From the NCBI RefSeq assembly GCF_018853815.1, contig NZ_JAAOMP010000058.1:1-47572 (forward strand): 47,572 bases of DNA, in the 5' to 3' direction. Under the pieces are notes generated by a model that did not search any database, was not told where the DNA came from, and was given only the letters and a program-made list of their open reading frames with translations. Positions 23,629 to 33,287 of this stretch are shown piece after piece (positions within the stretch are counted from its first letter, which is position 1; every line of letters starts with the position of its first letter). A program made the position numbers and the translations under genes. Origin of the DNA: Acidithiobacillus sulfurivorans (lineage in GTDB: Bacteria; Pseudomonadota; Gammaproteobacteria; Acidithiobacillales; Acidithiobacillaceae).

Positions 23629-25197
23629 TTATTGGCTGCTCGCAGCAGCGAGCTTCGCAGCGTCGATTTTTACCTTGGCATGATCGCGCAGATCACGCAA
23701 ATAAGCTGCCGACAACAATCTTCCCCGTTGTTCTTCCAGTGAGGCACGAATTTCGCGTGTCACCTTGGGATTGATGGCTACCGAAGAAGGTGCCATCACC
23801 TGAGTTACCGCAAATATCGTATAGCCATTCTGCCCACGAACCATCCCCATGGAAGGTATATGCTTTATAGGAGCTGGAGCATCAAATGCTGCGCTCAGCA
23901 ACGTTGGAGACAAACCCCGAGCATCTTTCCGGGTGACATTCAAATGGACTTGGACAGGATAAGTACCATCCGCACTCAACACCTCTACCTTACCGGCTTT
24001 CCTGGCCGAGGCCAGCAAGGCTTCTGCTTTGCTTTTAGCCAGTTGAGTGGCCTTTGCTGCCGTTAATTGAGCCACAATTTGACTTTGGACTGCTGCTAAA
24101 GTCTGGGCTCTACCCGGGGTATAATGGAGCAGATGAACGGCCATCAAATCTCCATTTTTCAGAGACAGAGCCGAACTGTTTTTACCCGCCAATACGGCTT
24201 TACTAAAAGCCAGATCCAATGCTTTCGGATCAGCAAAGGGACCACTGGATGATTGTTTTCCGGCGGTGAGCTGCCCGCTCGATTCAATGGTTAAGTGATA
24301 CGCCTTCGCCACTGACTGAAGTCCATCGGGACTACTGAAGAGGCGATCCTTGAAGTTTTCAACCTGGGCCTGAAAAGCATTTTCAGCAGCCTGATCCGTC
24401 TTTTCTGAATTTTTGCTTCCGGAAGAAGCCGCTGCAGTAACGTCTTTTGCTGATGTCTGGTTCGCGCCAAGGAAGTTTTGCGGTCCCATAACCACGTATT
24501 GCACTTCAACTTCAGCAGGTAACTGGAATTCGGATAAGTGCGACTGATAAAATGACTGCACTGCAGCCGCATCCGGCTTGGCTTGCACAGCAAAATGCGC
24601 ATCACTGATGGTCACTGTGCTGATATCCCGATATTCCTGCGACCAACCCCATACTTCAGTAGCTGCCTGATCAGAAGCATTGGCTACAATTTGAGGGACA
24701 ACCTGAAGTTGCTCTAGCCGCATACTTTCCCGCAACATACCTTCAAATTGTGCAGGCGTCATCCCGTTGGCGGCTAATAATTTCTGGTATTTTGCCTTGG
24801 AAAAAATGCCCTTTTCCTGAAAGGCCGGAATGGCTTCAACTTTTTTGGCCAGGGCCGTGTCCGACACCTGCAAACCCAGGCGTCCTGCTTCAGTGCCCAA
24901 TAATATATTATCAATCAATCCATTCAGTACATCATGCGCAAAGCTGCTCTGCTGCGCCATTTTAGCAGCCGTTTCTGCTCCAAAAACATGACTATAACGT
25001 GCTTGCGCTTCTTCCAGGCGCTTATGAAACACTGCTTCGGTAATTTTTTGGCCATTTACGGATGCGACAGCCGCAGGTCCGGAACTACCGGACATCAAAT
25101 AGCCACTAACGCCCCAGAGGACAAAAGACAAAGCAATGAGTACCATAATGATTTTGGCAATAAATGATTGCCCAAAATTACGAAATACATCCATCAT
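23629..25197 (-). CDS. ppiD: PpiD-like periplasmic chaperone (SurA_N domain) without a parvulin domain
   Basis: 522 residues against about 620 in E. coli PpiD. One N-terminal membrane anchor (about 12-35, IAKIIMVLIALSFVLWGVSG) is followed by a SurA_N-type chaperone domain (about 44-190: VASVNGQKITEAVFHKRLEE, VLNGLIDNILLGTEAGRLGL). After QLPAEVEVQYVVM (226-237) the expected parvulin isomerase domain of about 100 residues is missing. An Ala/Ser/Lys-rich stretch (about 240-280) takes its place, then the PpiD C-terminal region resumes. PpiD works at the SecYEG exit as a periplasmic chaperone. Two ATG codons stand in tandem at the start. Placement next to hupB and lon matches E. coli lon-hupB-ppiD, here with tRNAs inserted. 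Confidence 0.85.
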   Translation of the reverse strand: MMDVFRNFGQSFIAKIIMVLIALSFVLWGVSGYLMSGSSGPAAVASVNGQKITEAVFHKRLEEAQARYSHVFGAETAAKMAQQSSFAHDVLNGLIDNILLGTEAGRLGLQVSDTALAKKVEAIPAFQEKGIFSKAKYQKLLAANGMTPAQFEGMLRESMRLEQLQVVPQIVANASDQAATEVWGWSQEYRDISTVTISDAHFAVQAKPDAAAVQSFYQSHLSEFQLPAEVEVQYVVMGPQNFLGANQTSAKDVTAAASSGSKNSEKTDQAAENAFQAQVENFKDRLFSSPDGLQSVAKAYHLTIESSGQLTAGKQSSSGPFADPKALDLAFSKAVLAGKNSSALSLKNGDLMAVHLLHYTPGRAQTLAAVQSQIVAQLTAAKATQLAKSKAEALLASARKAGKVEVLSADGTYPVQVHLNVTRKDARGLSPTLLSAAFDAPAPIKHIPSMGMVRGQNGYTIFAVTQVMAPSSVAINPKVTREIRASLEEQRGRLLSAAYLRDLRDHAKVKIDAAKLAAASSQ

Positions 25198-25324
25198 AAT
25201 TACAATCCTCGCGAAATGTCACTCCGGTATACATGACCACTGTAAAAGTTGATGAAAGCCTTTCCGACTACGAATTACACCTAGATATAACCAAAGCGTA
25301 CAGGGAATTCCACCTTAAAATAAC

Positions 25325-25350
25325 AAAAAAGCGCCCGCTTGCGAGGGCGC
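25325..25350 (-). terminator. Rho-independent terminator of the hupB-tRNA unit
   Basis: On the minus strand GCGCCC and GGGCGC enclose an 8-nt loop and are followed by TTTTTT, 12 nt past the tRNA-Asp CCA end. It ends transcription before ppiD, whose 5' end lies 128 nt further on. Confidence 0.85.
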
Positions 25351-25361
25351 CTTTCTTCATT

Positions 25362-25438
25362 TGGCGGGGCGGACGGGGCTCGAACCCGCGACCTCCGGCG
25401 TGACAGGCCGGCATTCTAACCAACTGAACTACCACCCC
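25362..25438 (-). tRNA. tRNA-Asp(GTC)
   Basis: The minus strand forms a full cloverleaf. The acceptor GGGGTGG pairs with CCGCCCC with one G-T pair, followed by discriminator G and encoded CCA. The D arm is TAGTTCAGTTGGTTAGAATG. Anticodon stem CCGGC/GCCGG holds loop CTGTCAC, anticodon GTC. The T arm is CGGGTTCGAGCCCCG. It lies 10 nt after tRNA-Val(TAC) on the same strand. Confidence 0.96.
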
Positions 25439-25448
25439 AATAAATTGG

Positions 25449-25524
25449 TGGTGGGCGGTGAGGGGCTCGAACCCCCGACATTCGGCGTGTAAAGCCGACG
25501 CTCTACCAACTGAGCTAACCGCCC
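25449..25524 (-). tRNA. tRNA-Val(TAC)
   Basis: The minus strand forms a full cloverleaf. Acceptor GGGCGGT pairs with ACCGCCC, followed by A and encoded CCA. The D arm contains TTAGCTCAGTTGGTAGAGC. Anticodon stem TCGGC/GCCGA holds loop TTTACAC, anticodon TAC. It begins only 13 nt after the hupB stop, so it is probably cut from a shared transcript. Its acceptor stem is identical to that of tRNA-Val(CAC) elsewhere in the window. Confidence 0.96.
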
Positions 25525-25537
25525 TAAACCAGACGCG

Positions 25538-25810
25538 CTAGTTTACTGCATCACGCAGTGCTTTACCAGCTTTAAATTTAGGTGTGCGACTAGCAGAAAT
25601 CATGATTTCTGCACCTGTTGCAGGATTCCGACCCTTACGCGCTTCGCGTTCAGAAACCAGGAAAGAACCAAAACCTACTAGCGTGACCTGATCACCCTCT
25701 TTCAAGGCAGCGGTAACCACTTTGATAGCGGCATCCAAGGTATGTCCTGCGGCGGCACGAGTAACACCTGCTTCTTCTGCAATTTTTTCGATCAATTCGG
25801 ATTTGTTCAT
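25538..25810 (-). CDS. hupB: DNA-binding protein HU-beta
   Basis: 90 residues, exactly HU size. [20 protein letters not shown] at the start, [20 protein letters not shown] in the beta-arm region and [12 protein letters not shown] at the end are standard HU. It is a nucleoid protein that bends DNA with little sequence preference. [12 protein letters not shown] is the DNA-minor-groove arm with the intercalating proline. The gene has its own strong promoter, a good ribosome-binding site (CAGGAGAAAG), and two tRNA genes immediately downstream. Position next to lon supports HU rather than IHF. Confidence 0.96.
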   Translation of the reverse strand: MNKSELIEKIAEEAGVTRAAAGHTLDAAIKVVTAALKEGDQVTLVGFGSFLVSEREARKGRNPATGAEIMISASRTPKFKAGKALRDAVN

Positions 25811-25877
25811 AATTTCTTTCTCCTGTTATAGACCCAGACACTTCTGTAAAACTACGAATCAGCTAATGCTAGTAGAG

Positions 25878-25907
25878 GTTATAGCAGGGTAAAAAAACAC
25901 TTGTCAA
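25878..25907 (-). promoter_or_regulatory. Strong sigma-70 promoter of hupB
   Basis: Perfect TTGACA and TATAAC with an 18-nt spacer containing a T7 tract, about 68 nt upstream of the hupB start. This is the best consensus promoter in the window, as expected for an abundant nucleoid protein and tRNA transcript. Confidence 0.85.
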
Positions 25908-26043
25908 GATCATCAACAAAATCTACAAACGATTTCACATGTTAGACCCTATCCATCTTACAGTTTTCGTCGTGATTTAGCGACGGTCACGCATTAATCA
26001 GCAGCAAATTATCAACAACGCCCGTTAATAGCAGAACATAATA

Positions 26044-26077
26044 CAGCCTCTGAAAATAATCATATTCCCAGAGGCTG
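26044..26077 (-). terminator. Hairpin after lon, probable terminator
   Basis: A perfect 9-bp stem, CAGCCTCTG with CAGAGGCTG, and a 16-nt loop begins 12 nt after the lon stop. The tail (TATTATGTT) is only moderately T-rich, so it may be a weak terminator or a 3'-end stabiliser. Between it and the hupB promoter (25908-26043) nothing else is recognisable. Confidence 0.55.
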
Positions 26078-26088
26078 ATAACTTCAGC

Positions 26089-28527
26089 CTAGTGAGCTGT
26101 CGCCTTATCTTCCGCGTTATCTCCTCCACCAACTGGTGTTACGACACCCAGTAGAGGCTCTCCATCATCAGGCAATGGCGTTGGTGACGTCTCCAGGGCA
26201 ATAGCTAACACTTCGTCGATCCAGCGTACCGGCTTGATCGTCAGTGCATCACGCACATTTTTTGGGATTTCCTGCAAATCCTTTTCATTTTCTGCCGGAA
26301 TCATCACCGTACTGATGCCCCCGCGATGTGCTGCCAACAGTTTCTCTTTCAAGCCCCCAATAGGCAGAACCTCACCACGGAGGGTGATTTCACCCGTCAT
26401 GGCCACCGTAGCCTTGACCGGGATACCAGTCAGCGCAGAAACCAATGCCGTGGCCATGCCGATGCCGGCACTGGGACCATCTTTGGGGGTCGCACCTTCA
26501 GGAACGTGAATATGGACATCCCGATTCTGATAAAAGTCAGCCGGAATACCCAAGGCACGTGATCTGGCACGCACCACACTCATAGCCGCCTGAATGGACT
26601 CCTGCATAACGTCACCGAGTTTGCCCGTAATCAGGAGTTTACCCCGACCCGGTACAACCACGGCCTCAATGCTTAGCAATTCACCCCCGACTTCCGTCCA
26701 GGCCAAACCGGTGACTTCGCCAATACGATTTTCTATTTCCGCTTTGCCATAATCAAAACGCCGAACACCCAGATATTTGTCCAGATTACGATCGGATACC
26801 TGAATTTTGGTGCGCTTCTTGTCGAGCAATAGCTCTTTGACGACTTTACGACAAATGCGCGCCAGCTCCCGCTCAAGATTGCGCACCCCCGCCTCGCGCG
26901 TATAGTAACGGATGATGTCCCGAATCACGGTTTGCGAAACCTGCATTTCCCCGTCTTTCAAACCAGCTTTCTCGATTTGCTTAGGGAGCAGATATTTAGT
27001 GGCAATATGGATTTTTTCATCTTCGGTATAACCGGAAATCCGGATGACCTCCATCCGATCCATCAAAGGCGCCGGAATATTCAGAGTGTTGGCTGTGGTG
27101 ACAAACATTACCTCAGACAAGTTGAAATCCACTTCCAGATAATGATCATTAAAAGTGGCATTCTGCTCCGGATCGAGCACTTCGAGCAGCGCCGAAGCCG
27201 GGTCTCCCCGAAAATCCATCGCCATCTTATCGACTTCGTCCATTAACATCAGCGGGTTACGGGTTGCCACCTTGGCCAGACTCTGGACAATTTTTCCTGG
27301 TAATGCGCCGATATAAGTCCGCCGGTGTCCGCGAATTTCCGCCTCATCACGCACGCCTCCCAGAGACATCCGCACAAATTTGCGATTGGTCGCTTCCGCA
27401 ATGGAGCGGCCCAGACTGGTTTTACCAACACCGGGCGGACCAACCAGACACAAAATAGGGCCACGACTGTTACCCACACGTTCCTGCACAGCGAGATACT
27501 CCAGTATTCGTTCCTTCACATCCTCCAGACCATAGTGGTCCGCATCCAAGATGGCTTTGGCACGCTTAAGGTCTTTGGTAATCTTGCTGCGTTTACGCCA
27601 AGGAACACCAACCAGCCAGTCGATGTAATTACGTACCACCGTCGCTTCTGCAGACATGGGGCTCATCATGCGCAACTTCTTTAATTCGGCATCGGCCTTG
27701 GCCCGCACATCTTTGGGCATTCCGGCTTTTTCAATTTTACGGGCGAGCTCATCCAGCTCACTACCGCCCTCTTCGGAAAGATCGCCGAGCTCCTTCTGGA
27801 TGGCCTTCATCTGCTCATTCAGATAATACTCGCGCTGGCTTTTTTCCATTTGCCGTTTGACACGTCCGCGAATCCGTTTTTCTACCTGAAGCAGATCAAT
27901 TTCGGATTCCATCATGCCCAGCAGGTGTTCCAGCCGCACACGCGTATCTGCTTTTTCGAGAATATCCTGTTTTTCTTCCAGCTTGAGACTGAGGTGAGCA
28001 GCCACTGTATCTGCCAGTCGTGCCGGATCATCCATACTGGCCAGAGTAGACAAAATTTCTGGCGGAATTTTTTTGTTGAGCTTTACATAGGACTCAAACT
28101 GCGCACTGACTGAACGCATCAGCGCTTCCAGCTCACGATCATTGGTGGCACCACTAACCACGACCTGGACCTGGGCACGGAGCGATTCGTCGGCTGGCAA
28201 GAAAGAGACGATCTTGGCCCGGTCCGTACCTTCCACCAGGACTTTTACCGTTCCATCCGGCAGTTTCAGCAACTGCAAAATGGTGGCCAAGGTCCCAATG
28301 CGATAAATATTTTCCGGCTGGGGGTCATCATCAGCCGCATTTTTCTGAGAAACCAGCAGGATTTGTTTTTCTCCTGACATGGCTTCTTCCAGTGCGCGGA
28401 TAGACTTCGCACGACCTACAAAAAGCGGGATCACCATATATGGAAAAACCACCACGTCCCGTAACGGAAGTACGGGCACCATCAGGGATTCTTCTTCTAC
28501 CAGGAGACTTTTATCTATTTGCGCCAC
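26089..28527 (-). CDS. lon: ATP-dependent Lon protease
   Basis: 812 residues, typical of LonA. The N-terminal substrate-binding domain starts near [20 protein letters not shown]. The central AAA+ module has Walker [10 protein letters not shown] and Walker [11 protein letters not shown]. The C-terminal protease domain has the catalytic serine in [15 protein letters not shown] and the lysine in the [13 protein letters not shown] region. It degrades misfolded and regulatory proteins in the cytoplasm. The start is GTG, with GGAG 7 nt upstream. A sigma-32-type promoter lies about 45 nt upstream. It sits between clpX and hupB, a widespread proteobacterial order. Confidence 0.98.
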   Translation of the reverse strand: MAQIDKSLLVEEESLMVPVLPLRDVVVFPYMVIPLFVGRAKSIRALEEAMSGEKQILLVSQKNAADDDPQPENIYRIGTLATILQLLKLPDGTVKVLVEGTDRAKIVSFLPADESLRAQVQVVVSGATNDRELEALMRSVSAQFESYVKLNKKIPPEILSTLASMDDPARLADTVAAHLSLKLEEKQDILEKADTRVRLEHLLGMMESEIDLLQVEKRIRGRVKRQMEKSQREYYLNEQMKAIQKELGDLSEEGGSELDELARKIEKAGMPKDVRAKADAELKKLRMMSPMSAEATVVRNYIDWLVGVPWRKRSKITKDLKRAKAILDADHYGLEDVKERILEYLAVQERVGNSRGPILCLVGPPGVGKTSLGRSIAEATNRKFVRMSLGGVRDEAEIRGHRRTYIGALPGKIVQSLAKVATRNPLMLMDEVDKMAMDFRGDPASALLEVLDPEQNATFNDHYLEVDFNLSEVMFVTTANTLNIPAPLMDRMEVIRISGYTEDEKIHIATKYLLPKQIEKAGLKDGEMQVSQTVIRDIIRYYTREAGVRNLERELARICRKVVKELLLDKKRTKIQVSDRNLDKYLGVRRFDYGKAEIENRIGEVTGLAWTEVGGELLSIEAVVVPGRGKLLITGKLGDVMQESIQAAMSVVRARSRALGIPADFYQNRDVHIHVPEGATPKDGPSAGIGMATALVSALTGIPVKATVAMTGEITLRGEVLPIGGLKEKLLAAHRGGISTVMIPAENEKDLQEIPKNVRDALTIKPVRWIDEVLAIALETSPTPLPDDGEPLLGVVTPVGGGDNAEDKATAH

Positions 28528-28571
28528 GGTTCACTCCAGAAATTCGATGATAACCATCATTAGGGAAGCAG

Positions 28572-28598
28572 ATTGGGGCGCATGGTCGGATTTTCAAC
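28572..28598 (-). promoter_or_regulatory. Heat-shock (sigma-32) type promoter of lon
   Basis: The minus strand reads GTTGAAA, 13 nt, then CCCCAAT, closely matching the sigma-32 consensus CTTGAAA-N(11-16)-CCCCATnT. The predicted transcript starts about 38 nt before the lon GTG. The spacer and -10 also form part of a GGGGCGC/GCGCCCC stem, so a hairpin role for the same DNA is possible. Confidence 0.65.
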
Positions 28599-28614
28599 GC
28601 GCCCCCTGCTTGTT

Positions 28615-29889
28615 TCAGGCAGGATGAGACATATCCACCTTGATGGCATCGTCATAAACCAGAAGCGGCTTGCCGCTACTTTCCACCACGGCAACATCCA
28701 CCACCACTTTTTTGACACCGGTCATGGAGGGCAGCTCATACATGGTGTCCAGCAAAATCTGCTCAAGGATGGAGCGCAAGCCACGGGCACCGGTTTTCCG
28801 CGCAAGGGCCTTTTTGGCAATGGCCTTGAGTGCCTCCGGACGGAACTCCAAGGTCACACCCTCCAGGGAGAACATTTTCTGATATTGCTTGATCAGGGCA
28901 TTTTTGGGTTCAGTGAGGATGGACATGAGTGCTTCTTCATCCGACTCTTCCAAAAGTGCCAGAATGGGCAAACGCCCGACAAACTCGGGAATCAAGCCAT
29001 AGCGCACCAGATCTTCCGGTTCCAGGTTCTGCATGAGCATGGCGGCAGTGGCATCCTTGTCCCGTTTTTTAAGGGGCGCGTTAAAGCCCATACCACCTTT
29101 TTCGATGCGGGAAGAAACGGATTTTTCAAGACCCGCAAACGCACCCCCACAAATAAACAGAATGTGACGGGTATCCACCTGCAAAAACTCCTGCTGTGGA
29201 TGTTTACGACCACCCTGAGGAGGAACCGAGGCAACGGTGCCTTCAATCAGTTTCAACAATGCCTGCTGCACGCCTTCTCCCGATACGTCGCGGGTAATGG
29301 AAGGATTTTCAGACTTGCGGGTGATCTTGTCGATTTCGTCAATATAGACAATGCCCGTCTGGGCTTTCTCGACGTCATAATCACATTTCTGCAGCAGTTT
29401 TTGAATGATGTTTTCCACATCCTCACCGACATAACCGGCTTCGGTGAGAGTCGTGGCATCGGCCATGGCAAAAGGCACGTTCAACAGGCGCGCCAAGGTC
29501 TGGGCCAGTAGGGTCTTGCCGGAACCGGTCGGACCAATCAACAAAATATTACTTTTGTCGAGCTCCACTTCATTGTCCTTACCGCCATGCTCCAGACGTT
29601 TGTAATGATTGTAGACCGCCACGGAAAGCACTTTTTTGGCACTGTCCTGACCAATGACATAATCATCCAGCGTCTTGCGTATTTCCATGGGTTTCGGAAG
29701 TTTATCCTGCTGATCACCATGCAGATCATCCAGGATTTCGTCCTTGACGATATCATTGCACAGTTCAATGCATTCATCGCAGATGAATACCGATGGTCCA
29801 GCAATCAGTTTCCGGACTTCGTGCTGACTTTTTCCGCAAAAAGAACAATACAAGGTCTTTTCGCCACTTCCCTCATGCTTTCCAGCCAT
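28615..29889 (-). CDS. clpX: ATP-dependent Clp protease ATP-binding subunit ClpX
   Basis: 424 residues. The N-terminal zinc-binding domain has four cysteines in [13 protein letters not shown] and [10 protein letters not shown]. The AAA+ core has Walker A GPTGSGKT, pore loop GYVGED and Walker B VYIDEIDK, and EFVGRLP follows later. ClpX unfolds tagged substrates and feeds them to ClpP. The ClpP-docking loop reads MGF (KGGMGFNAP) where the best-known sequences have IGF. The ATG has AGGAG 8 nt upstream and lies 19 nt after the clpP stop. Confidence 0.98.
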   Translation of the reverse strand: MAGKHEGSGEKTLYCSFCGKSQHEVRKLIAGPSVFICDECIELCNDIVKDEILDDLHGDQQDKLPKPMEIRKTLDDYVIGQDSAKKVLSVAVYNHYKRLEHGGKDNEVELDKSNILLIGPTGSGKTLLAQTLARLLNVPFAMADATTLTEAGYVGEDVENIIQKLLQKCDYDVEKAQTGIVYIDEIDKITRKSENPSITRDVSGEGVQQALLKLIEGTVASVPPQGGRKHPQQEFLQVDTRHILFICGGAFAGLEKSVSSRIEKGGMGFNAPLKKRDKDATAAMLMQNLEPEDLVRYGLIPEFVGRLPILALLEESDEEALMSILTEPKNALIKQYQKMFSLEGVTLEFRPEALKAIAKKALARKTGARGLRSILEQILLDTMYELPSMTGVKKVVVDVAVVESSGKPLLVYDDAIKVDMSHPA

Positions 29890-29908
29890 AGCTGTTCTCC
29901 TGCCTGTT

Positions 29909-30556
29909 TCAGGCGGTCTCGTTATCGCCGCGATGGGTAATCACGGCATCCACGAGATGGTAGGTTTGGGCCTCCTCGGCCGACATGAAAAAATCCCGGT
30001 CGAGATCCTGCTCAATGCGTTCGCGACTCTGTCCAGTATGGTGGACCAGAATATCATTCAGACGTTCACGAATGCGCAGAATCTCTTTGGTATGAATCTC
30101 GATATCATGCGCCTGACCCTGAAAACCACCAGAAGGCTGATGCAACATGATTCTGGCGTTGGGTAATGCGTAGCGTTTTCCCTCCGCACCAGCGGCCAGC
30201 AGCACGGCGCCCATACTGGCAGCCTGACCAATACAGACCGTGCTCACCTTGGGACGAATGAACTGCATGGTATCGTAAATAGCCATCCCTGCCGTGACGG
30301 ACCCACCCGGGCTATTGATATATAAAGCAATATCCTTGTCGGGATTTTCCGCTTCCAGAAAAAGCAGCTGGGCTACCACCAGGTTGGCCATCATGTCTTC
30401 TACCTGACCCACCATGAAAATAACCCGTTCTTTCAGCAGGCGGGAATAAATATCATAAGACCGCTCACCACGACCCGTTTGTTCCACAACAATCGGAACA
30501 TATCCCAAACCTTGGGGGGCGGACGTAACTGGATCTCCTGCTTGTTTCCACATCAT
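29909..30556 (-). CDS. clpP: ATP-dependent Clp protease proteolytic subunit ClpP
   Basis: About 215 residues from the preferred ATG pair at 30556/30553, which has GAGGAG 5 nt upstream. An in-frame GTG at 30586 would add ten residues of non-family sequence. The Ser-His-Asp triad lies in [26 protein letters not shown] and the later [14 protein letters not shown] stretch. YIPIVVEQT-like sequence ([20 protein letters not shown]) is the standard ClpP N-terminus. It is the serine peptidase of ClpXP, a cytoplasmic tetradecamer. The gene lies between tig and clpX. Confidence 0.97.
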   Translation of the reverse strand: MMWKQAGDPVTSAPQGLGYVPIVVEQTGRGERSYDIYSRLLKERVIFMVGQVEDMMANLVVAQLLFLEAENPDKDIALYINSPGGSVTAGMAIYDTMQFIRPKVSTVCIGQAASMGAVLLAAGAEGKRYALPNARIMLHQPSGGFQGQAHDIEIHTKEILRIRERLNDILVHHTGQSRERIEQDLDRDFFMSAEEAQTYHLVDAVITHRGDNETA

Positions 30557-30605
30557 TGCTGCTCCTCGATTAAGGGACGCTGCCACATGCGTCTGAATGC
30601 CCGAT

Positions 30606-31883
30606 TTACGCTGCCGGAGTTACCGGAGAACGGCCAATCAACTGATTAAAGTTCACCGACTCTTCGGTCACTTTAACACGCTCCAGAAGCCATGCCACCA
30701 CTTTATCCTCCAGCACCATGGCTTCTGCTTGTTCCAGCTGCTCCGGTTTGCTGCGATACCAGGCCACAAACTGGTCGGGATCCTCATATTGCTCGGCCAT
30801 GTCGCGAATGACTTGCAGCACCTCGGCCGAACTGGCCTGCAGCTTTTCCCGACGCACGACTTCACTGAGGACCAGACCCAGCACTACCCGGCGCCTGGAG
30901 ATATTTTCCAGATCTCCGGCAGCACTGGCATTGGGGTCTTTCTGCAATTGTTCCAGTTCCTGGGCCAACATTTGTTTGGGCAGATCTGGCTGGTTACTTT
31001 CTACAACCAGATCAAGCAGTTGAGATTTCACCTGGGCATGACTCAGCCTTTGGGCTTCGCGTTCCAGATTCTCCTTGACCTCCTGACGCAGGACGGCAAC
31101 ATCGCCTTCTTCGATACCCAGCGCCAGCGCAAATTCAGTGTTTAATTCGGGCAACTGTGCTTCAGCCACTTCCTTGACCTGGAGATGAAATTCGGCATTT
31201 TTGCCCGCCAGTTCTGCCACATGATAATCCGCAGGAAACTGTACAGAAACACTTTTTTCTTCACCGGCAGAAAGCCCGATGAGGCCTTGTTCAATATCAG
31301 GGAGCAGCCGCCCGGCGCCCAGGACTACCTGATAATCCACCACATCGCCGCCGGGCATGGGTTCGCCATCCATAAGTCCCTGGAAATCTACCGTAACCCG
31401 ATCTTCATTTTGTGCCGCACGCGCGGTTTTAACATAAAAACGGCGCTGCTGGCGCATGATGTCAATAGTGGCGTCAACATCACTTTCTGTAACAACGGCA
31501 CTTTTGCGAATCACCGTAGCCGTGGGGATTTGGGGCTCGAATTCAGGATAGACTTCAACAACCGCCGTGAACACGAAGTCCTCACCGCGCCCACCTTTTT
31601 CAACCTGCACTTCGGGACGCCCTACGGGACGCAGGGATTGTTCACGCACAGCCTGGGAATAGTGCTCGTTAATCAGCTGGTCAAACGTTTCCATGAGGGC
31701 ATCTGAACCATAATGGCGTTCAACAATAGCCAATGGTGCCTTGCCCGGACGGAATCCCGGAAAGCGCGCTGAGCGGGCCTTGTTGCGTAAACGTTGCGTG
31801 ACACCACTTTCCACCTCACTGGCAGAAATGGTCACATGAATGTGGCGTTCCAGAGGCGCAGCCTCCGGTGTGGAAATTTGCAT
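30606..31883 (-). CDS. tig: Trigger factor, ribosome-associated chaperone and peptidyl-prolyl isomerase
   Basis: About 425 residues. The ribosome-binding domain carries the signature [10 protein letters not shown] (family GFRxGxxP). The FKBP-like domain lies around 150-240 ([10 protein letters not shown]-like [18 protein letters not shown]). The C-terminal helical chaperone arms follow. The ATG at 31883 is preferred over 31904 because AAGGA lies 7 nt before it and the protein then begins [20 protein letters not shown], as in other trigger factors. It binds nascent chains at the ribosome exit. It heads the tig-clpP-clpX unit. Confidence 0.97.
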   Translation of the reverse strand: MQISTPEAAPLERHIHVTISASEVESGVTQRLRNKARSARFPGFRPGKAPLAIVERHYGSDALMETFDQLINEHYSQAVREQSLRPVGRPEVQVEKGGRGEDFVFTAVVEVYPEFEPQIPTATVIRKSAVVTESDVDATIDIMRQQRRFYVKTARAAQNEDRVTVDFQGLMDGEPMPGGDVVDYQVVLGAGRLLPDIEQGLIGLSAGEEKSVSVQFPADYHVAELAGKNAEFHLQVKEVAEAQLPELNTEFALALGIEEGDVAVLRQEVKENLEREAQRLSHAQVKSQLLDLVVESNQPDLPKQMLAQELEQLQKDPNASAAGDLENISRRRVVLGLVLSEVVRREKLQASSAEVLQVIRDMAEQYEDPDQFVAWYRSKPEQLEQAEAMVLEDKVVAWLLERVKVTEESVNFNQLIGRSPVTPAA

Positions 31884-31925
31884 GAACTGATCCTTGTTTT
31901 TCATTTTGTCTAAGCCTAAACGCCC

Positions 31926-31954
31926 ATCATAAACACAAGCCCGCCACCTCTCAA
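31926..31954 (-). promoter_or_regulatory. Sigma-70 promoter of tig-clpP-clpX
   Basis: TTGAGA and TATGAT are spaced by exactly 17 nt in the 73-nt gap between the pyrE stop and tig, about 45 nt before the preferred tig start. No sigma-32 motif is seen here, in contrast to lon. Confidence 0.65.
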
Positions 31955-31956
31955 GG

Positions 31957-32544
31957 TCAGCGCAGCCCCCGACTGCCCGGTTTCACCGGGACACCACCCG
32001 CCGCGCAGAGCGGACAATCTTCAGCGGACCAGGTCCGCACCGGCAAACGCAGGAGTGGATAAAACGGAATGCCATCAAAATCCTGGAAGCCTGCGCTACG
32101 ATCAATAATTGCAGAACTGGCCAGTACCTTGCCACCTGCTGCCTCTACCGCAGTAATGCATTCACGGGTCGATCCACCGGTCGTAGTAATATCTTCAACG
32201 ACCAATACGCCTTCACCTGGAGATAAAGCAAAGCCCCTGCGCAGGACCATCTGACCATTTTCACGTTCGGTAAAAAGACTGCGCACCCCCAGCGCCCTGG
32301 CACATTCATAGGAAACCAACACGGCACCCATGGCTGGTCCCACGACACAACAGATCTGCTTCCTGACTGCTTCTGGAATACCGGCAACCATCGCAGCACA
32401 GAGGCGTTCTGCATGTTCTGGATTCTGCAACACTCTTGCGGATTGCAAGTAAGTATCGCTGTGCAAGCCTGAGGATAATAAAAAATGTCCTTGTAACAAG
32501 GCAGCCTCATTTTTGTATAAATCCACTACTTCATCTGCTGTCAC
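31957..32544 (-). CDS. pyrE: Orotate phosphoribosyltransferase
   Basis: 195 residues. HFLLSSGLHSDTYLQSARVL at the N-terminus is typical of the OPRT acceptor region. The PRPP loop is VLVVEDITTTGGSTRE. The C-terminal CPLC motif (SAEDCPLCAAGGVPVKPGS) is found in a PyrE subgroup. It makes OMP from orotate and PRPP. The start is GTG with GGAG about 11 nt upstream. pyrF, the next enzyme of the pathway, lies 44 nt upstream on the same strand. Confidence 0.95.
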   Translation of the reverse strand: MTADEVVDLYKNEAALLQGHFLLSSGLHSDTYLQSARVLQNPEHAERLCAAMVAGIPEAVRKQICCVVGPAMGAVLVSYECARALGVRSLFTERENGQMVLRRGFALSPGEGVLVVEDITTTGGSTRECITAVEAAGGKVLASSAIIDRSAGFQDFDGIPFYPLLRLPVRTWSAEDCPLCAAGGVPVKPGSRGLR

Positions 32545-32588
32545 TGAGTTTGTTTCTCCATTAGTCTGATTTTATAAAATGGGACACA

Positions 32589-33287
32589 TTATCCCGCGCA
32601 AGCAGCCAACAGGGCAGACAAGGCTTCGGCCGGGTCCGGCGCTGCAGTAATGGGGCGACCAATGACCAGATAGTCTGAACCCGCCGCCAGTGCTGCTCCA
32701 GGCGTCATGGTCCGCTTCTGGTCATCGGCGTCATGCTGGGCAGGCCGAATACCGGGGGTCACCAGACAAAACTCCGGATGCAATTGTTTGAGCCGGGAAG
32801 CCTCCTGCGCAGAACAGACCAGTCCATCCAGACCAGCCTCTGCACTGAGTGCGGCTAACCTTTCTACCTGTAGCTCAACGGGGTCATGCGCACCCAGCTG
32901 CGCCAGGGCATCTGCATCCAGACTGGTTAACACCGTCACCGCAATCAGCAGCGGCTGATGCCCGGAAGCCGTCACACCATCAACAGCCTCCCGTGCGGCC
33001 TCCAGCATGGCCTTACCCCCACTGGCATGCACGTTGAGCATCCAAACCCCCAGGCGGGCGGCAACCTGACAGGCTTTGGCGACCGTCTGCGGTATATCAT
33101 GAAATTTGAGATCCAGAAACACCTCAAAACCCCTGTTCTGAAGTTGTTCAACCACTTTTGGTCCGGATGCCGTAAAGAGTTCCTTGCCCACTTTGACCCG
33201 GCATTGTTGAGGATCCAAAAGTTCAGCCATGGCCAGTGCTGCTGCCGTATCTGCGTAATCCAGCGCGACAATAAGTGGTGATTTCAC
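32589..33287 (-). CDS. pyrF: Orotidine 5'-phosphate decarboxylase
   Basis: About 232 residues from a GTG at 33287. This start gives [12 protein letters not shown] at the N-terminus, has AGGA 6 nt upstream and overlaps the lapB stop as GTGA. A longer frame to 33404 would add 39 residues of unrelated sequence inside lapB. The catalytic DxKxxD motif is in [16 protein letters not shown], and [11 protein letters not shown] precedes it. The phosphate-binding end is TPGIRP and YLVIGRPIT. It decarboxylates OMP to UMP. The gene is translationally coupled to lapB and precedes pyrE. Confidence 0.95.
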   Translation of the reverse strand: MKSPLIVALDYADTAAALAMAELLDPQQCRVKVGKELFTASGPKVVEQLQNRGFEVFLDLKFHDIPQTVAKACQVAARLGVWMLNVHASGGKAMLEAAREAVDGVTASGHQPLLIAVTVLTSLDADALAQLGAHDPVELQVERLAALSAEAGLDGLVCSAQEASRLKQLHPEFCLVTPGIRPAQHDADDQKRTMTPGAALAAGSDYLVIGRPITAAPDPAEALSALLAACAG

